Of a DNA stretch of 64,000 nucleotides, positions 35,917 to 44,815 are shown in pieces (the first letter of the stretch is position 1; each line of letters starts with the position of its first letter). Both the position numbers and the translations under genes were made by a program. The notes under the pieces were generated by a model. The model was not told the origin of the DNA, made no database searches, and saw nothing but the letters and a program-made list of their open reading frames with translations. Source of the stretch: Burkholderia sp. WSM2230 (GTDB lineage: Bacteria > Pseudomonadota > Gammaproteobacteria > Burkholderiales > Burkholderiaceae). The DNA lies in the NCBI RefSeq assembly GCF_000472445.1, contig NZ_AXAJ01000005.1, positions 124,626 through 188,625 on the forward strand, in the 5' to 3' direction.

Positions 35917-37671
35917 TCAGAACCACGATTGAACAGTCAACGAGATCCACGGACGGTCATTGAGGTCGATCAGCCCGTTGCCGCCGGACGCGTACGGCAA
36001 GCCGCTCGGCGTGACTGACCGGGTGTTCACGTGTGCGTGATAGCCGTTGTAGGCCAGCGTCACGGTTGCCTTCTGGCGAACCAGCGCCTGCAGGCCGACC
36101 GAATAAGTGAAAAAGCCCTGGCCCGCTGCGGACGAGCCTGGGTTCTGCGGGTTATTGCCGTACAGACCCACCGTCATCGAGGTGGGCATGCTGAGATCGA
36201 CGCCCGGCAATACCTGTAGCCATTGCGGCGTGAACACGAAACCTGCGCCCACGTAGTCTTTGGTCGAACAACCGTTCCACTTGTTGTTGCTCGGACATCC
36301 GCGGTAGCCCACGCCGTTGTAGATCGACGCGTTCTGCGTGACAGACAGCAGGTGCGAATACGACAGTTCCGCGACCAGCGAGCCGGTCTGCCACAACGGC
36401 GAGCTCGACAACGGAACGATTGCATTCGCAATCAGGTTGAGCACGTCGCCTTTGGCGCCTTCCGTCTGTCTTGCGATGTTGGAGCTCAGCGCCGTGTTGA
36501 GCGCGGTGTTATGCCGCCAGGACAGTTCGAAACCGGTCGCTACGTTGCCGAGGGTCGTGTCGAGGCTGTAGCCGAGCAGTTGCGCGCCACGGTTATAGGC
36601 GAGGTGATAGTCGGTAGGAAGGCCGCGCGACCAGTTGGTCAACACCCACGGCTGCGACTCGTCGAAGCGGCGATAGTAAAAGCCCATCTGCCCGGTAAAG
36701 AAACTCGGGGTCCAGCCGAGTTTCACGCCGAAGTTGTTGTCGATCTGCGGCGGCGTATTGGAAGCCCCCTGCGGCACGAACACCGGCACGAAGCCGCCAG
36801 GATGACCGGTCGCAGCGCCCGGTAGCGTCGTCGCGAGAAGTCCTGAAGGGCCTTGCGCGATGGCGTCGTTTGCCTGCAGGTAGGTGCCGCCCGTAGCAAG
36901 CCGGTTGTACGTCCATCCGAGCGCGTATTGTCCGGACAGCGAGAGTTCCGGCGTGATCTGCGCGGTCATGCTGATTTGCGGGCGCGGCAGCAGCAGTTCC
37001 TTGGTCTGCGTGCCCGGCGAGTTCAGACCTTTGATGCTGTCGAGCGCGCCTTGCGCGACCGAAATGCCCGAAAACGGAAACAGCAGCGAGTTGCCCCAGT
37101 ACTCGGTGAACTGGCCCGCCTTCAGATAGATCGCCTTGCCGCCGACCTCGGTGTTGTAGAACGCGAAGCCGTCGAGCAGCTGGGCGCCCTGAACGTAGTA
37201 GCGGTTCGTGAACGAACCGTAGTGCCCGTTCGGATACGCGGCCAGCGAGCGGTAAGTAACGGCCGGCAACCCGCCTCCAGCAGGTGCGAAAACCCCGGGG
37301 TTCGTCGCGTCGCCGCTGCCATAGGCGAAGTCCTTCCACGCCGAGCCCGACAGCTTGAAGCCAACATATCCCTTGTAGGCAGCCGTGAATTCCGAAACCA
37401 TCGCGAGGCGATTAGTGACGACGTCGCCGGCATGTCTGAACTTGTAGTCGCCGTCATCGAAATTCGGATTGTTGCCGATCATCGGGTCGATGCCGCGCGC
37501 GCGAACGCCCAGGTTGTACGTGACGGTGTTGTCCCAGTTCACGTCCCAGTCGGACGAGGGCGTGTTGATCTTGAAAGCGTGCGCGTTCGATCCCACGACG
37601 GCTGCAATCATCCCTGCAAGAATCGTCACGCGATGTGGCGTCCTGTTTCCTGCTCGTGTGCTGCGAGACAT
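35917..37671 (-). CDS. DUF1302 outer-membrane beta-barrel protein
   Basis: A 584-residue exported protein with a signal peptide ending near SNAHA-F and the DUF1302 start (FKINTPSSDWDVNWDNTVTYNLGVRA). Many alternating hydrophobic strands and a C-terminal aromatic (ISLTVQSWF) indicate an outer-membrane barrel that probably admits the hydrophobic substrate. A GGAGGGAG ribosome-binding site supports ATG 37671. It is the first gene of the operon that continues through DUF1329, YCF48-like, MMPL and the acyl-CoA ligase; palindrome 5 lies 169 bp upstream. Confidence 0.9.
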   Translation of the reverse strand: MSRSTRAGNRTPHRVTILAGMIAAVVGSNAHAFKINTPSSDWDVNWDNTVTYNLGVRARGIDPMIGNNPNFDDGDYKFRHAGDVVTNRLAMVSEFTAAYKGYVGFKLSGSAWKDFAYGSGDATNPGVFAPAGGGLPAVTYRSLAAYPNGHYGSFTNRYYVQGAQLLDGFAFYNTEVGGKAIYLKAGQFTEYWGNSLLFPFSGISVAQGALDSIKGLNSPGTQTKELLLPRPQISMTAQITPELSLSGQYALGWTYNRLATGGTYLQANDAIAQGPSGLLATTLPGAATGHPGGFVPVFVPQGASNTPPQIDNNFGVKLGWTPSFFTGQMGFYYRRFDESQPWVLTNWSRGLPTDYHLAYNRGAQLLGYSLDTTLGNVATGFELSWRHNTALNTALSSNIARQTEGAKGDVLNLIANAIVPLSSSPLWQTGSLVAELSYSHLLSVTQNASIYNGVGYRGCPSNNKWNGCSTKDYVGAGFVFTPQWLQVLPGVDLSMPTSMTVGLYGNNPQNPGSSAAGQGFFTYSVGLQALVRQKATVTLAYNGYHAHVNTRSVTPSGLPYASGGNGLIDLNDRPWISLTVQSWF

Positions 37672-37840
37672 CTTGGTTCTCCCTCCTCCGTTATGGCCGG
37701 CCATGCTTTTTCAGGTATGCCTGATTGTTTGTGCCAATCAGCCGGCCCTGGTCTCCTCGTCCTGGCGTCTGGCGTTCCGTGCGGTGTTTCCGCCTGAAGC
37801 ACCTGGTCGTAAGGTTGCCAGCAGACAAACTGCGCGCAGC

Positions 37841-37857
37841 CCCCTTGAAAAGAGGGG
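37841..37857. promoter_or_regulatory. Regulon palindrome 5 (CCCCTT-N5-GAGGGG)
   Basis: CCCCTTGAAAAGAGGGG, flanked by an extra C/G pair, lies upstream of the DUF1302 operon. It ties the envelope cassette and ligase to the same control as the degradation enzymes. Confidence 0.7.
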
Positions 37858-38062
37858 GTTCGGGTTTACCGGGTGACGACCGGCGCGGCCATCGGCGCGG
37901 CGGCGTAGCTGCGGGTCACAGAGAAGAGGCACGTGGCAAGCGCGCCCGCTCGCGGACTGACAGGGCGTGCGACGCCTGGGTGTCAGAACTTTCTGTTGGG
38001 GAGTGTGGACGGTTGAGAGTCGCTACGGCATACGGTGAAAGCCGTGCGCACAAGAAGCCTCT

Positions 38063-38276
38063 TCCCGCAAAGTCTCACCTTTAGTTTCTGTACGAGTTGG
38101 CAGATGCCTGTCAAGGTGAGCTATTTCGGGATGGTGAGGACTTCCAGGAGGTTCAGCAGCAGAAGCTCAAACAATCAGAAAAACGTGGACTCGCAAGCGG
38201 CGTTTTTCATCGAGCGGGCGGAAGTGGAGCGCACGAGAAGAAAGCCGGCTCCGGGGAAGGTGAGACTTTGCGGGAG
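38063..38276. repeat. Four iteron-like motifs in a 670-bp gene-free region
   Basis: Copies of the origin iteron occur at 38063-38082 (minus strand, AAAGGTGAGACTTTGCGGGA), 38113-38132, 38131-38150 (CCAGGA variant) and 38257-38276 (AAGGTGAGACTTTGCGGGAG). The last matches an origin iteron at 19 of 20 bases. They lie about 9.3 kb from the array. Apart from these and palindrome 5, I see nothing in 37672-38345. Confidence 0.65.
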
Positions 38277-38345
38277 CCCACACACGCGCCCGACGTGAAG
38301 AACGCTGACCAGGCGGCCACCGTTTCTGACGCGAGGGCATGGTCG

Positions 38346-38984
38346 CTAGAACTTGACCTTCAGCTGGAAGCCGATGGTGAACGGCAGGTCGTCGGACGGA
38401 ATCGGCGGAATCACGATGAAGTTCGCGCCGACGCGTTTGTATTCGACCATGACGAGCGGTGCGAGCACCGGTCCTATGGTGTGGTCGCGGCCGAGTCCCC
38501 AGTTGCCGTAGTTATATCCGGAGATGATGCCGCCCATCGCCGCGATTCGCACGATGCCCCAATGCAGGAACTCCGGCGCCCAGACACCGCCGCCGTAATA
38601 CGACGGCCGGCGCAGCGAATTGCGAAAGCCTCCCGCCGTCAATGCCCATTGATTGTTGAGCCAGCACTCGACACCCAGGCCCGGATTGAACTGCTCAAAA
38701 TGCTTATCCGGGTCCGGGCGAATGTGATAGGAGCCGAGCATCGCGTCGACCCATATGCCGCCTTCGCACCAGTTGCCCGCATGCGCGGCGGATGCGCCCG
38801 CCAGGCCCGCCGCAAGCGCGAACAATGCGCGTGCAAGGTGTTTCTTGAGCTGACCGCTGAGGTTGCTGCTGAGGCGGCAGCTGAGGTTGCTGCTGTGCTC
38901 ACGGCTGACCTTGCCGCCAAGGTCACCGCTGAAGCCTCCGCTCTCGTCCCTGCTGCTGAGCCTGCCGATCTGCCGAAGATGCAT
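38346..38984 (-). CDS. Exported outer-membrane beta-barrel protein (PagP-like topology), function unknown
   Basis: About 212 residues. A hydrophobic signal (RALFALAAGLAGASAAHAG) is preceded by an unusually long hydrophilic N-terminal part of about 45 residues containing two copies of SSNLS. The mature part has alternating strands, NPGLGVECWLNNQWALTAGG, GPVLAPLVMVEYKRVGAN and a terminal aromatic (LKVKF), the general outline of an eight-stranded barrel such as lipid A palmitoyltransferase PagP. I could not identify the PagP catalytic residues with certainty. A GGAGAGGAC ribosome-binding site precedes ATG 38984. The start may be later. Confidence 0.6.
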   Translation of the reverse strand: MHLRQIGRLSSRDESGGFSGDLGGKVSREHSSNLSCRLSSNLSGQLKKHLARALFALAAGLAGASAAHAGNWCEGGIWVDAMLGSYHIRPDPDKHFEQFNPGLGVECWLNNQWALTAGGFRNSLRRPSYYGGGVWAPEFLHWGIVRIAAMGGIISGYNYGNWGLGRDHTIGPVLAPLVMVEYKRVGANFIVIPPIPSDDLPFTIGFQLKVKF

Positions 38985-39203
38985 GTCCTCTCCATCGCCG
39001 GTCGAGCGCCGGCGTGACGCTGTTTGGTATTGGCGCGTGCCGCCCGTCGCGCACTGTACCGCAAGCCACTCGTGCGATGTTGAAGACGCACTCGGGCCTG
39101 CGGGCACAAGACGTGCCGGCAAGCGGCAACACAACCATAACGGAGGACCGATGGCAAAGCGGTGAAGGCGCAGCGCGCGCCTTCACGTCAAAATGCTCAG
39201 CGC

Positions 39204-39683
39204 TTACAAGCCGAGCTCGGAGAGGCCCGGATGATCGTCGGGACGGCGGCCAAGCGGCCAATGGTACAGGCGGTCGGCTTCGCGGATCGGCAGATCGTTG
39301 ATGCTGGCGTGACGGCGCGCCATCAAGCCGCGTTCGTCGAACTCCCAGTTCTCGTTGCCGTACGAGCGGAACCAGTTGTTCGAATCGTCGTGCCACTCAT
39401 AGGCAAAGCGCACTGCGATGCGGTTCTCGGTGAAGGCCCACAACTCCTTGATTAACCGATAGTCGAGTTCCTTCGCCCACTTGCGGCGCAGGAAGCCGAC
39501 GATTTCCGCGCGGCCATGCGTGAATTCGGCGCGGTTGCGCCATACGCTGTCCATCGTGTACGCGAGGGACACGCGTTCGGGGTCGCGCGTGTTCCAGCCG
39601 TCTTCAGCGGCGCGCACTTTCTGGATCGCGGTTTCGCGCGTGAACGGCGGCAGCGGCGGACGGGTTTCGATCGGATCGGCCAT
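39204..39683 (-). CDS. DUF1348 protein (NTF2/SnoaL-like fold)
   Basis: A 159-residue protein with the conserved DUF1348 signature: [57 protein letters not shown] and an Asp/Leu-rich end ([21 protein letters not shown]). The cone-like NTF2 fold often binds small ligands, but no function is known for this family. The TetR gene ends 30 bp upstream in the same direction, so both are likely one operon controlled by that repressor. Confidence 0.9.
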   Translation of the reverse strand: MADPIETRPPLPPFTRETAIQKVRAAEDGWNTRDPERVSLAYTMDSVWRNRAEFTHGRAEIVGFLRRKWAKELDYRLIKELWAFTENRIAVRFAYEWHDDSNNWFRSYGNENWEFDERGLMARRHASINDLPIREADRLYHWPLGRRPDDHPGLSELGL

Positions 39684-39713
39684 GAGATACCTCGCTTGTT
39701 GGTCAGGTTGTGG

Positions 39714-40415
39714 TCACGTTGTGGTCCGCCTCGTCGGCGGAGGCTTGCTTGAAGATCGGCGGGAAGTTTTGTTGCCTGCGGGCGCGTCGCGCTTGCCGGA
39801 AGATGCAGCGAACTGAGCGTCGAGCACGGTTCGCGCGACGGCCTGGGCGTCGAGCGCGGCATCTGGCTCGCCGCTTACGAGCGCAACCGCTATCGCACCG
39901 TCGAGCAACACCAGCCACTGCCGCGACAAACCCGCGGCGCGCCTTGCGTCCAAATGACTTTCGGCGATGAACTCGTCGAATTGCGTCCGGACAAAGGCGA
40001 GCAGACGTTCCTTGTGCTGGCGCGCGACCACGCGAATCGGGTCTTCGGCCGAAGCAATCTCGCCGGCCGCGTTCAGAAATGCGCAACCGTGAAAGTCCTT
40101 GGACGCAAACCATTCGCGCAATACGTCGAACATGCCGAGCAGACGTTTGCGCGCGGTCGTGCCACGCTGCTGCGTGCCCGCGATAAACCAGTTCATCCAG
40201 CGTTCGTCGCGCCGCTCGAGCGCGGCCGCCACGAGCGCGTCTTTCGATTCGAAATGCGCATAGAAGCTTTTGCGCGCGGTGCCGGACTGCCGGACGATCG
40301 CGTCCACGCCGGTTGCGTGAATGCCGCCCGCATAGATCAATGCCTCGGCAGCGTCGAGCAGACGCTCGCGTGCGCCCGGCGCTGCTGCCTGTTCAATGGA
40401 AGTATTCGTAGCCAT
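39714..40415 (-). CDS. TetR-family transcriptional repressor
   Basis: A 233-residue regulator with an N-terminal helix-turn-helix (ATGVDAIVRQSGTARKSFYA, then HFESKDALV) and a ligand-binding helical domain. The last 30 residues are Ser/Lys/Arg/Thr-rich (SSGKRDAPAGNKTSRRSSSK) and probably disordered. A 20-bp near-perfect palindrome just upstream (40424-40443) is a probable autoregulatory operator. Co-transcription with DUF1348 suggests that the pair answers a small toxic or aldehyde-like compound, which is inference only. Confidence 0.92.
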   Translation of the reverse strand: MATNTSIEQAAAPGARERLLDAAEALIYAGGIHATGVDAIVRQSGTARKSFYAHFESKDALVAAALERRDERWMNWFIAGTQQRGTTARKRLLGMFDVLREWFASKDFHGCAFLNAAGEIASAEDPIRVVARQHKERLLAFVRTQFDEFIAESHLDARRAAGLSRQWLVLLDGAIAVALVSGEPDAALDAQAVARTVLDAQFAASSGKRDAPAGNKTSRRSSSKPPPTRRTTT

Positions 40416-40423
40416 GTGCGAAG

Positions 40424-40443
40424 GGTAGAACGATCATTCTACC
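40424..40443. promoter_or_regulatory. Probable TetR operator
   Basis: GGTAGAACGATCATTCTACC is a 20-bp palindrome with one mismatched pair, 8 bp upstream of the TetR start and within the 132-bp gap shared with the divergent YceI gene. Size and place are typical of TetR autoregulation. Confidence 0.75.
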
Positions 40444-40547
40444 TTGTCAACTTTTTATCGGATTTTGGGCGGGTTTTGCCAGGGTTTTTGCGTCAGTCGC
40501 GGCGCAACTGTTATCTTCGTGGCGAGCAAACAACCGGAACTCACCTG

Positions 40548-41198
40548 ATGAACGCGTTTACTGCCCGCGCCGTCGTCGTACGCGCTTTACTCGCCGCAAC
40601 GCTCGTGACTCCGATGGCCTGCACACCGCTGCAAGTGCTGACGCACTCGGTCAGCCAGAACGAGGCGCGCGTGCCGGTGGGCCGCTACGACCTCGACGCG
40701 GACCATTGCAGCATTACGTTCGACGTCGAGCACTTCAAGTATTCGCGCTTCGCAATGCGCTTCGACCGCAAGAAAGGGCAATTGAACTGGAACGAAGGCG
40801 GCCTCGCGAACAGCAGCGTGTCCGTCTCGATCGACGCCGCGAGTATCGACACGAACGTGCCGCTGCTCGACAAGATGGTGAAAAGCGCGAGCCTGCTAGA
40901 CGTGGAGCAGTACCCGGAGATCCGTTTCGCTAGTACGAAGTTCGAACGCACCGGCGACTCGCGCGGCACGTTGACGGGCGATCTGACCATTCACGGCGTA
41001 ACGCAGCCCGTCACGCTCGATGTCACCTTCAACGGCTTCGCACTGGATCCGCTGACGAAAAAAGACACGCTCGGTTTTTCCGCTGAAGGTCGTTTCAGCC
41101 GCGCCAAGTTCGGTCTGGCGACGTGGTACCCGGCGGTCGGCGACGAGATTCATGTGCGTATCGAGGCCGAATTCAGCAGAACGCCCGCAGGCGCTTGA
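40548..41198 (+). CDS. YceI-family lipocalin-like protein, exported
   Basis: A 216-residue protein. The signal ends near a lipobox-like VTPMAC, so it may be a lipoprotein. The YceI beta-barrel follows, with YDLDADHCSITFDVEHFKYS, VSIDAASIDTNVPLLDKMVK and GDLTIHGVTQPVTLDVTFNG. YceI proteins bind isoprenoid-type lipids in the periplasm. The real start is ATG 40548; the open frame continues far upstream but without homology. It is divergent from the TetR gene and may share its operator. A strong hairpin overlaps its stop codon. Confidence 0.9.
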   Translation: MNAFTARAVVVRALLAATLVTPMACTPLQVLTHSVSQNEARVPVGRYDLDADHCSITFDVEHFKYSRFAMRFDRKKGQLNWNEGGLANSSVSVSIDAASIDTNVPLLDKMVKSASLLDVEQYPEIRFASTKFERTGDSRGTLTGDLTIHGVTQPVTLDVTFNGFALDPLTKKDTLGFSAEGRFSRAKFGLATWYPAVGDEIHVRIEAEFSRTPAGA

Positions 41199-41217
41199 GC
41201 GCACTGCGGGCGTTTTG
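41180..41217. terminator. Strong bidirectional terminator
   Basis: AACGCCCGCAG (41180-41190) pairs perfectly with CTGCGGGCGTT (41204-41214), and a GCGC/GCGC pair extends the stem inward. TTTT follows. The YceI stop codon lies in the loop. It also fits termination of the convergent tdh gene. Confidence 0.85.
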
Positions 41218-41238
41218 ATTTGACAAGCCAGGTCAGGT

Positions 41239-42270
41239 CTACGCTGCGGTCCAGTCGAGAATGACCTTGCCGCTCTCGCCGGAGAGCATGGTCGCGAACG
41301 CCTGCTGATAATCGTCGACCTTGAAGTGATGCGTGAGAATCGGCGAGAGGTCTAAACCGCTTTGCAGCATCGCCACCATCTTGTACCAGGTTTCGAACAT
41401 CTCGCGGCCATAAATGCCCTTGATTTCCAGGCCTTTGAAAATCACCTGCGTCCAGTCTATGGCAGTTTGCGCTGGCGGAATACCGAGCAGCGCAATCTTG
41501 CCGCCGTGGTTCATTGCTTCGAGCATGCTGGTAAAAGCGCTGGGCACGCCGGACATTTCCAGACCGACGTCGAAACCTTCGGCCATGTGCAGATCCGCCA
41601 TCACGTCGCGCAACGATTCACACGACACGTTCACGGCCCGCGTCGCGCCCATCTTGCGCGCGAGTTCGAGCCGGTAATCGTTGATGTCGGTAATGACGAC
41701 ATTGCGCGCGCCGACGTGCTTCGCAATCGCGACAGCCATGATGCCGATCGGGCCCGCGCCGGTGATCAACACGTCTTCGCCCACAAGGTTGAACGACAGC
41801 GCCGTATGCGTGGCGTTGCCGAACGGATCGAAGATCGCGGCGAGGTCGTCCGATATTTCAGGCGGAATCTTGAACGCGTTGAATGCCGGGATCACAAGAT
41901 ATTCGGCGAACGCGCCCTCGCGATTCACGCCGACGCCCACCGTGTTGCGGCACAGATGCCGGCGTCCCGCGCGGCAGTTGCGGCAGAAGCCGCAGGTAAT
42001 GTGACCTTCGCCCGACACGCGGTCGCCGATCGAAAAGCCGCGCACTTCCTGGCCCATTTCGACGATCTCGCCGACATACTCGTGCCCGACATGCATCGGC
42101 ACGGGAATGGTTTTTTGCGCCCAGTCGTCCCATTTCCAGATGTGGATGTCCGTGCCGCAAATCGCGGTGCGCGTGATGCGGATCATCACGTCGTTATGGC
42201 CGACTTCGGGCACCTTGACGTCGGTCAGCGTGAGGCCAGGCGCGCGTTCGAGTTTTGCCAGTGCTTTCAT
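41239..42270 (-). CDS. tdh: L-threonine 3-dehydrogenase
   Basis: A 343-residue zinc-dependent medium-chain dehydrogenase that oxidises threonine to 2-amino-3-ketobutyrate with NAD. The catalytic zinc region [16 protein letters not shown] and GHEYVGE, the four structural-zinc cysteines ([15 protein letters not shown]), and the Rossmann motif [17 protein letters not shown] are intact, and length and sequence match the E. coli enzyme closely. It overlaps the kbl stop by 4 bp (ATGA), so the two are translationally coupled. Confidence 0.97.
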   Translation of the reverse strand: MKALAKLERAPGLTLTDVKVPEVGHNDVMIRITRTAICGTDIHIWKWDDWAQKTIPVPMHVGHEYVGEIVEMGQEVRGFSIGDRVSGEGHITCGFCRNCRAGRRHLCRNTVGVGVNREGAFAEYLVIPAFNAFKIPPEISDDLAAIFDPFGNATHTALSFNLVGEDVLITGAGPIGIMAVAIAKHVGARNVVITDINDYRLELARKMGATRAVNVSCESLRDVMADLHMAEGFDVGLEMSGVPSAFTSMLEAMNHGGKIALLGIPPAQTAIDWTQVIFKGLEIKGIYGREMFETWYKMVAMLQSGLDLSPILTHHFKVDDYQQAFATMLSGESGKVILDWTAA

Positions 42271-43481
42271 GCGCCCTCCGCCTGGATTACGCCAAGTTCG
42301 CGGCCGACGCGCGCGAACGCATCCACGGCGCGGTCGATCTGTTCGGTCGTATGCGCCGCGCTCATTTGCGTGCGGATGCGCGCGCGGCCCCGCGGCACGA
42401 CGGGGAACGAAAAGCCGATCACGTAGACGCCTTCGTTCAACAAGGCATCGGCCATTTTCGAAGCAAGCTGCGCGTCGCCGAGCATGACCGGAATGATCGG
42501 ATGTTCGCCCGGCACGAGCGTAAAGCCGAGCGCGCTCATCCTGCTGCGAAAGTGCGCGCCGTTTTCGCGCACGCGCGCACGCAGTTGCGCGCCTTCGTCG
42601 CTAGCCAGCAATTCGAGCACTTTTAACGACGCCGCCGCGATGCTCGGCGTAAGCGTGTTCGAGAACAGATAGGGACGCGAGCGCTGGCGCAGCAAGTCCA
42701 CGATTTCCTTGCGTGCGGCGACGTAGCCGCCCGAGGCGCCGCCGAGTGCCTTGCCGAGCGTGCCGGTGATGATGTCGACGCGCGAGAGCACGCCGCAATG
42801 TTCGGGTGTGCCGCGCCCATTCTCGCCCACGAAACCGACCGCGTGCGAATCGTCGACCATGACGAGCGCGCCGTAGCGGTCCGCCAGATCGCAGATGCCG
42901 GCGAGGTCGGCGATGATGCCGTCCATGGAAAACACGCCGTCTGTGGCGATCAGCTTGTAGCGCGCGCCGGCGGCGTCCGCCTCTTTCAGGCGCGCCTCGA
43001 GGTCCGCGAGATCGTTGTTCCTGTAGCGAAAGCGCTTGGCCTTGGAGAGCCGCACGCCGTCGATGATGCTCGCGTGATTCAACTCGTCGCTGATGATTGC
43101 GTCGTTCTCGTCGAGCAGCGTTTCAAAGAGGCCGCCGTTCGCGTCGAAACAGCTCGAATAGAGAATGCAGTCGTCGGTCTGCAGGAATTCGGCGATCGCC
43201 TGCTCGAGCTGCTTGTGGACCGTCTGCGTGCCGCAAATGAAACGTACCGATGCCATGCCGAAGCCGTCCGTGTCGAGCCCCTGTTTGGCGGCCTCGATAA
43301 GGCGGGCATCGTTGGCAAGGCCCAGATAGTTGTTCGCGCAGAAATTCAGCACCTCGGTGCCGTTGGCAAGACGAATGTCGGCCGATTGCGGGCTGGCGAT
43401 CACGCGCTCGCTTTTGTAAAAGCCGTCGGCGCGAATCTGCTCGAGCGTGCCGCGCAGATGGGCGAAAAATGTGTCACGCAT
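42267..43481 (-). CDS. kbl: 2-amino-3-ketobutyrate CoA ligase (glycine C-acetyltransferase)
   Basis: A PLP enzyme of the alpha-oxoamine synthase family, 404 codons, that cleaves 2-amino-3-ketobutyrate with CoA to glycine and acetyl-CoA. The PLP lysine is in [14 protein letters not shown], with [20 protein letters not shown] and [12 protein letters not shown] as further family signatures. ATG 43481 gives the normal family length; the frame continues 254 codons upstream without homology. It is the first gene of the kbl-tdh operon and is divergent from an XRE-cupin regulator. Confidence 0.97.
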   Translation of the reverse strand: MRDTFFAHLRGTLEQIRADGFYKSERVIASPQSADIRLANGTEVLNFCANNYLGLANDARLIEAAKQGLDTDGFGMASVRFICGTQTVHKQLEQAIAEFLQTDDCILYSSCFDANGGLFETLLDENDAIISDELNHASIIDGVRLSKAKRFRYRNNDLADLEARLKEADAAGARYKLIATDGVFSMDGIIADLAGICDLADRYGALVMVDDSHAVGFVGENGRGTPEHCGVLSRVDIITGTLGKALGGASGGYVAARKEIVDLLRQRSRPYLFSNTLTPSIAAASLKVLELLASDEGAQLRARVRENGAHFRSRMSALGFTLVPGEHPIIPVMLGDAQLASKMADALLNEGVYVIGFSFPVVPRGRARIRTQMSAAHTTEQIDRAVDAFARVGRELGVIQAEGA

Positions 43482-43610
43482 GAACCGGGCTCCTGAACAG
43501 GTGAGACTGCCGCAGACTAACAGGTGCGGCCTGTTATAGTCGGCTGTCAGTTTTATCGGATATTTTCGTTTTTTCGAACTAAAATCCGGTATATCGAACA
43601 ACTCTAAACG
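43482..43610. promoter_or_regulatory. Divergent promoter region of kbl-tdh and the XRE regulator
   Basis: This 129-bp gap is unusually AT-rich from 43545 to 43605 and contains TATCGGATATTTTCG and CCGGTATATCGAA, related imperfect half-sites that may bind the XRE-cupin protein. A weak iteron-like AGGTGAGACTGCCGCAGAC occurs at 43498-43516. Confidence 0.4.
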
Positions 43611-44249
43611 ATGGGTCTGGAAATGGCAAGTTCGGGTATCCGCCGTGGGGCGGCGGGCGCGGCACCCACTCCAAGTGTAGTAGCGACTCCGGCAGTCGCG
43701 GCGCCGCCGCGCGTCGGCGAGCAGATCCAGCGTTTGCGCGCCGAACGGCGCATGACGCTCGACGACCTGTCGCGTGCGGCGGGGGTGTCGAAATCGATGC
43801 TGTCCGAAATCGAGCGCGACAAGGCGAACCCGACGATTGCAGTCGCGTGGCGGCTCACCAATGCACTTGGCGTGAGCCTCGATTCGCTGTTCGCGCCGCA
43901 GAAAACGCCAGAGGCGATCGCCGTGGCGGGTCCGCACGAGATTCCCACGTTGAGTGGCCACGACGCCAAATATCAATTGCGCGTGTGGGGGCCGATCGAG
44001 TTGGCCGGCAAATTCGAGTGGTACGAGTTGACGCTGCAGCCGGGCGGAGCACTCGTGTCGAACGCGCACGAACCCGGCACGCGCGAACATTTGACGGTGT
44101 TGCACGGCACGATCGAAATCGAGGCAGCCGGTGCGAGGAAACGACTCAAGGCAGCGGACACCGCGCGGTATGTCGCGGATGAGCCGCACGCCATCCGCAA
44201 TGCGGGTAAGGGCGAGGCGAAAGCGTTGCTGGTGGTGATTCACGGCTGA
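43611..44249 (+). CDS. XRE-family regulator with cupin domain
   Basis: A 212-residue regulator with an N-terminal Ala/Pro-rich tail, an XRE helix-turn-helix ([20 protein letters not shown], then [17 protein letters not shown]) and a C-terminal cupin domain that usually binds a small metabolite ([27 protein letters not shown]). Proteins of this build often control amino-acid or polyamine catabolism. Divergence from kbl-tdh suggests that it governs threonine breakdown. ATG 43611 has no clear ribosome-binding site; ATG 43623 four codons later is possible. Confidence 0.88.
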   Translation: MGLEMASSGIRRGAAGAAPTPSVVATPAVAAPPRVGEQIQRLRAERRMTLDDLSRAAGVSKSMLSEIERDKANPTIAVAWRLTNALGVSLDSLFAPQKTPEAIAVAGPHEIPTLSGHDAKYQLRVWGPIELAGKFEWYELTLQPGGALVSNAHEPGTREHLTVLHGTIEIEAAGARKRLKAADTARYVADEPHAIRNAGKGEAKALLVVIHG

Positions 44250-44328
44250 GCTGCGGCCTCAGCTGGCGTCGCGTCAGGCAGCGAGACGCCCGTTCGCGGC
44301 ATCGGGGCTTGCTCGAGGTTGCGCCGGA

Positions 44329-44348
44329 TACTGTATGTTTGTACAGTA
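44329..44348. promoter_or_regulatory. LexA (SOS) box
   Basis: TACTGTATGTTTGTACAGTA contains the canonical CTGT-N8-ACAG with extended flanking symmetry. It lies 23 bp before the start of the gene at 44372, where bound LexA would block the promoter. Confidence 0.85.
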
Positions 44349-44371
44349 TAGGTTATCGACTGGAGCCGATA

Positions 44372-44770
44372 ATGAACGACCCGAAAACCGCCCCGACCGA
44401 CCGCGCTCTGACCGCGCTGCGCTATCAAACCGCGGCGCGCGATCTCGAACATGTCGTCCACAACATCGCCGCGCGCTACATCGTGCAGCAGGTTCCCCTC
44501 ACCTGGCGCCTGCTTCACGCGATCGAAGCCGAAGCGCTCGCAGACCTTGGCTTCGCCAGCCGGCACGACGCGCTCATGCTTGGCCTCTTTCAACGTCCGT
44601 CGGACCTTCCTTATCCGGAAACCGACGAGACCGTGGACTTCGGCATGTCCACCGCGCTACCCGCCGTGTTCGCGTTCGCGGTCTCCGCTTATGAACAGGC
44701 GGCTCGCGGCGCGGCCCAACAGGCGTCGCAAGATGCCGCGCCGAGGCGAGTGCAGGCCTGGGGCGACTAA
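44372..44770 (+). CDS. SOS-controlled protein of unknown function
   Basis: A 132-residue, mostly helical, soluble protein with no recognised domain (ALRYQTAARDLEHVVHNIAA, PLTWRLLHAIEAEALADLGF, ETVDFGMSTALPAVFAFAVS). ATG 44372 is preceded by TGGAG at a suitable distance, and a LexA box lies directly upstream, so it should be induced by DNA damage. The recombinase-like gene starts 45 bp downstream and may be co-transcribed. The context next to the replicon core suggests a role in replicon maintenance under damage, but this is inference. Confidence 0.75.
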   Translation: MNDPKTAPTDRALTALRYQTAARDLEHVVHNIAARYIVQQVPLTWRLLHAIEAEALADLGFASRHDALMLGLFQRPSDLPYPETDETVDFGMSTALPAVFAFAVSAYEQAARGAAQQASQDAAPRRVQAWGD

Positions 44771-44815
44771 GCCCGGCTCGTCGCCGATCTACAATGTGCG
44801 CAACTAACCGATCGA

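Noticed and set aside
43482..44243. N-terminal extension of kbl by 254 codons
   Set aside because: It is antisense to the XRE-cupin regulator, crosses the AT-rich promoter region and has no homology to the PLP enzyme.
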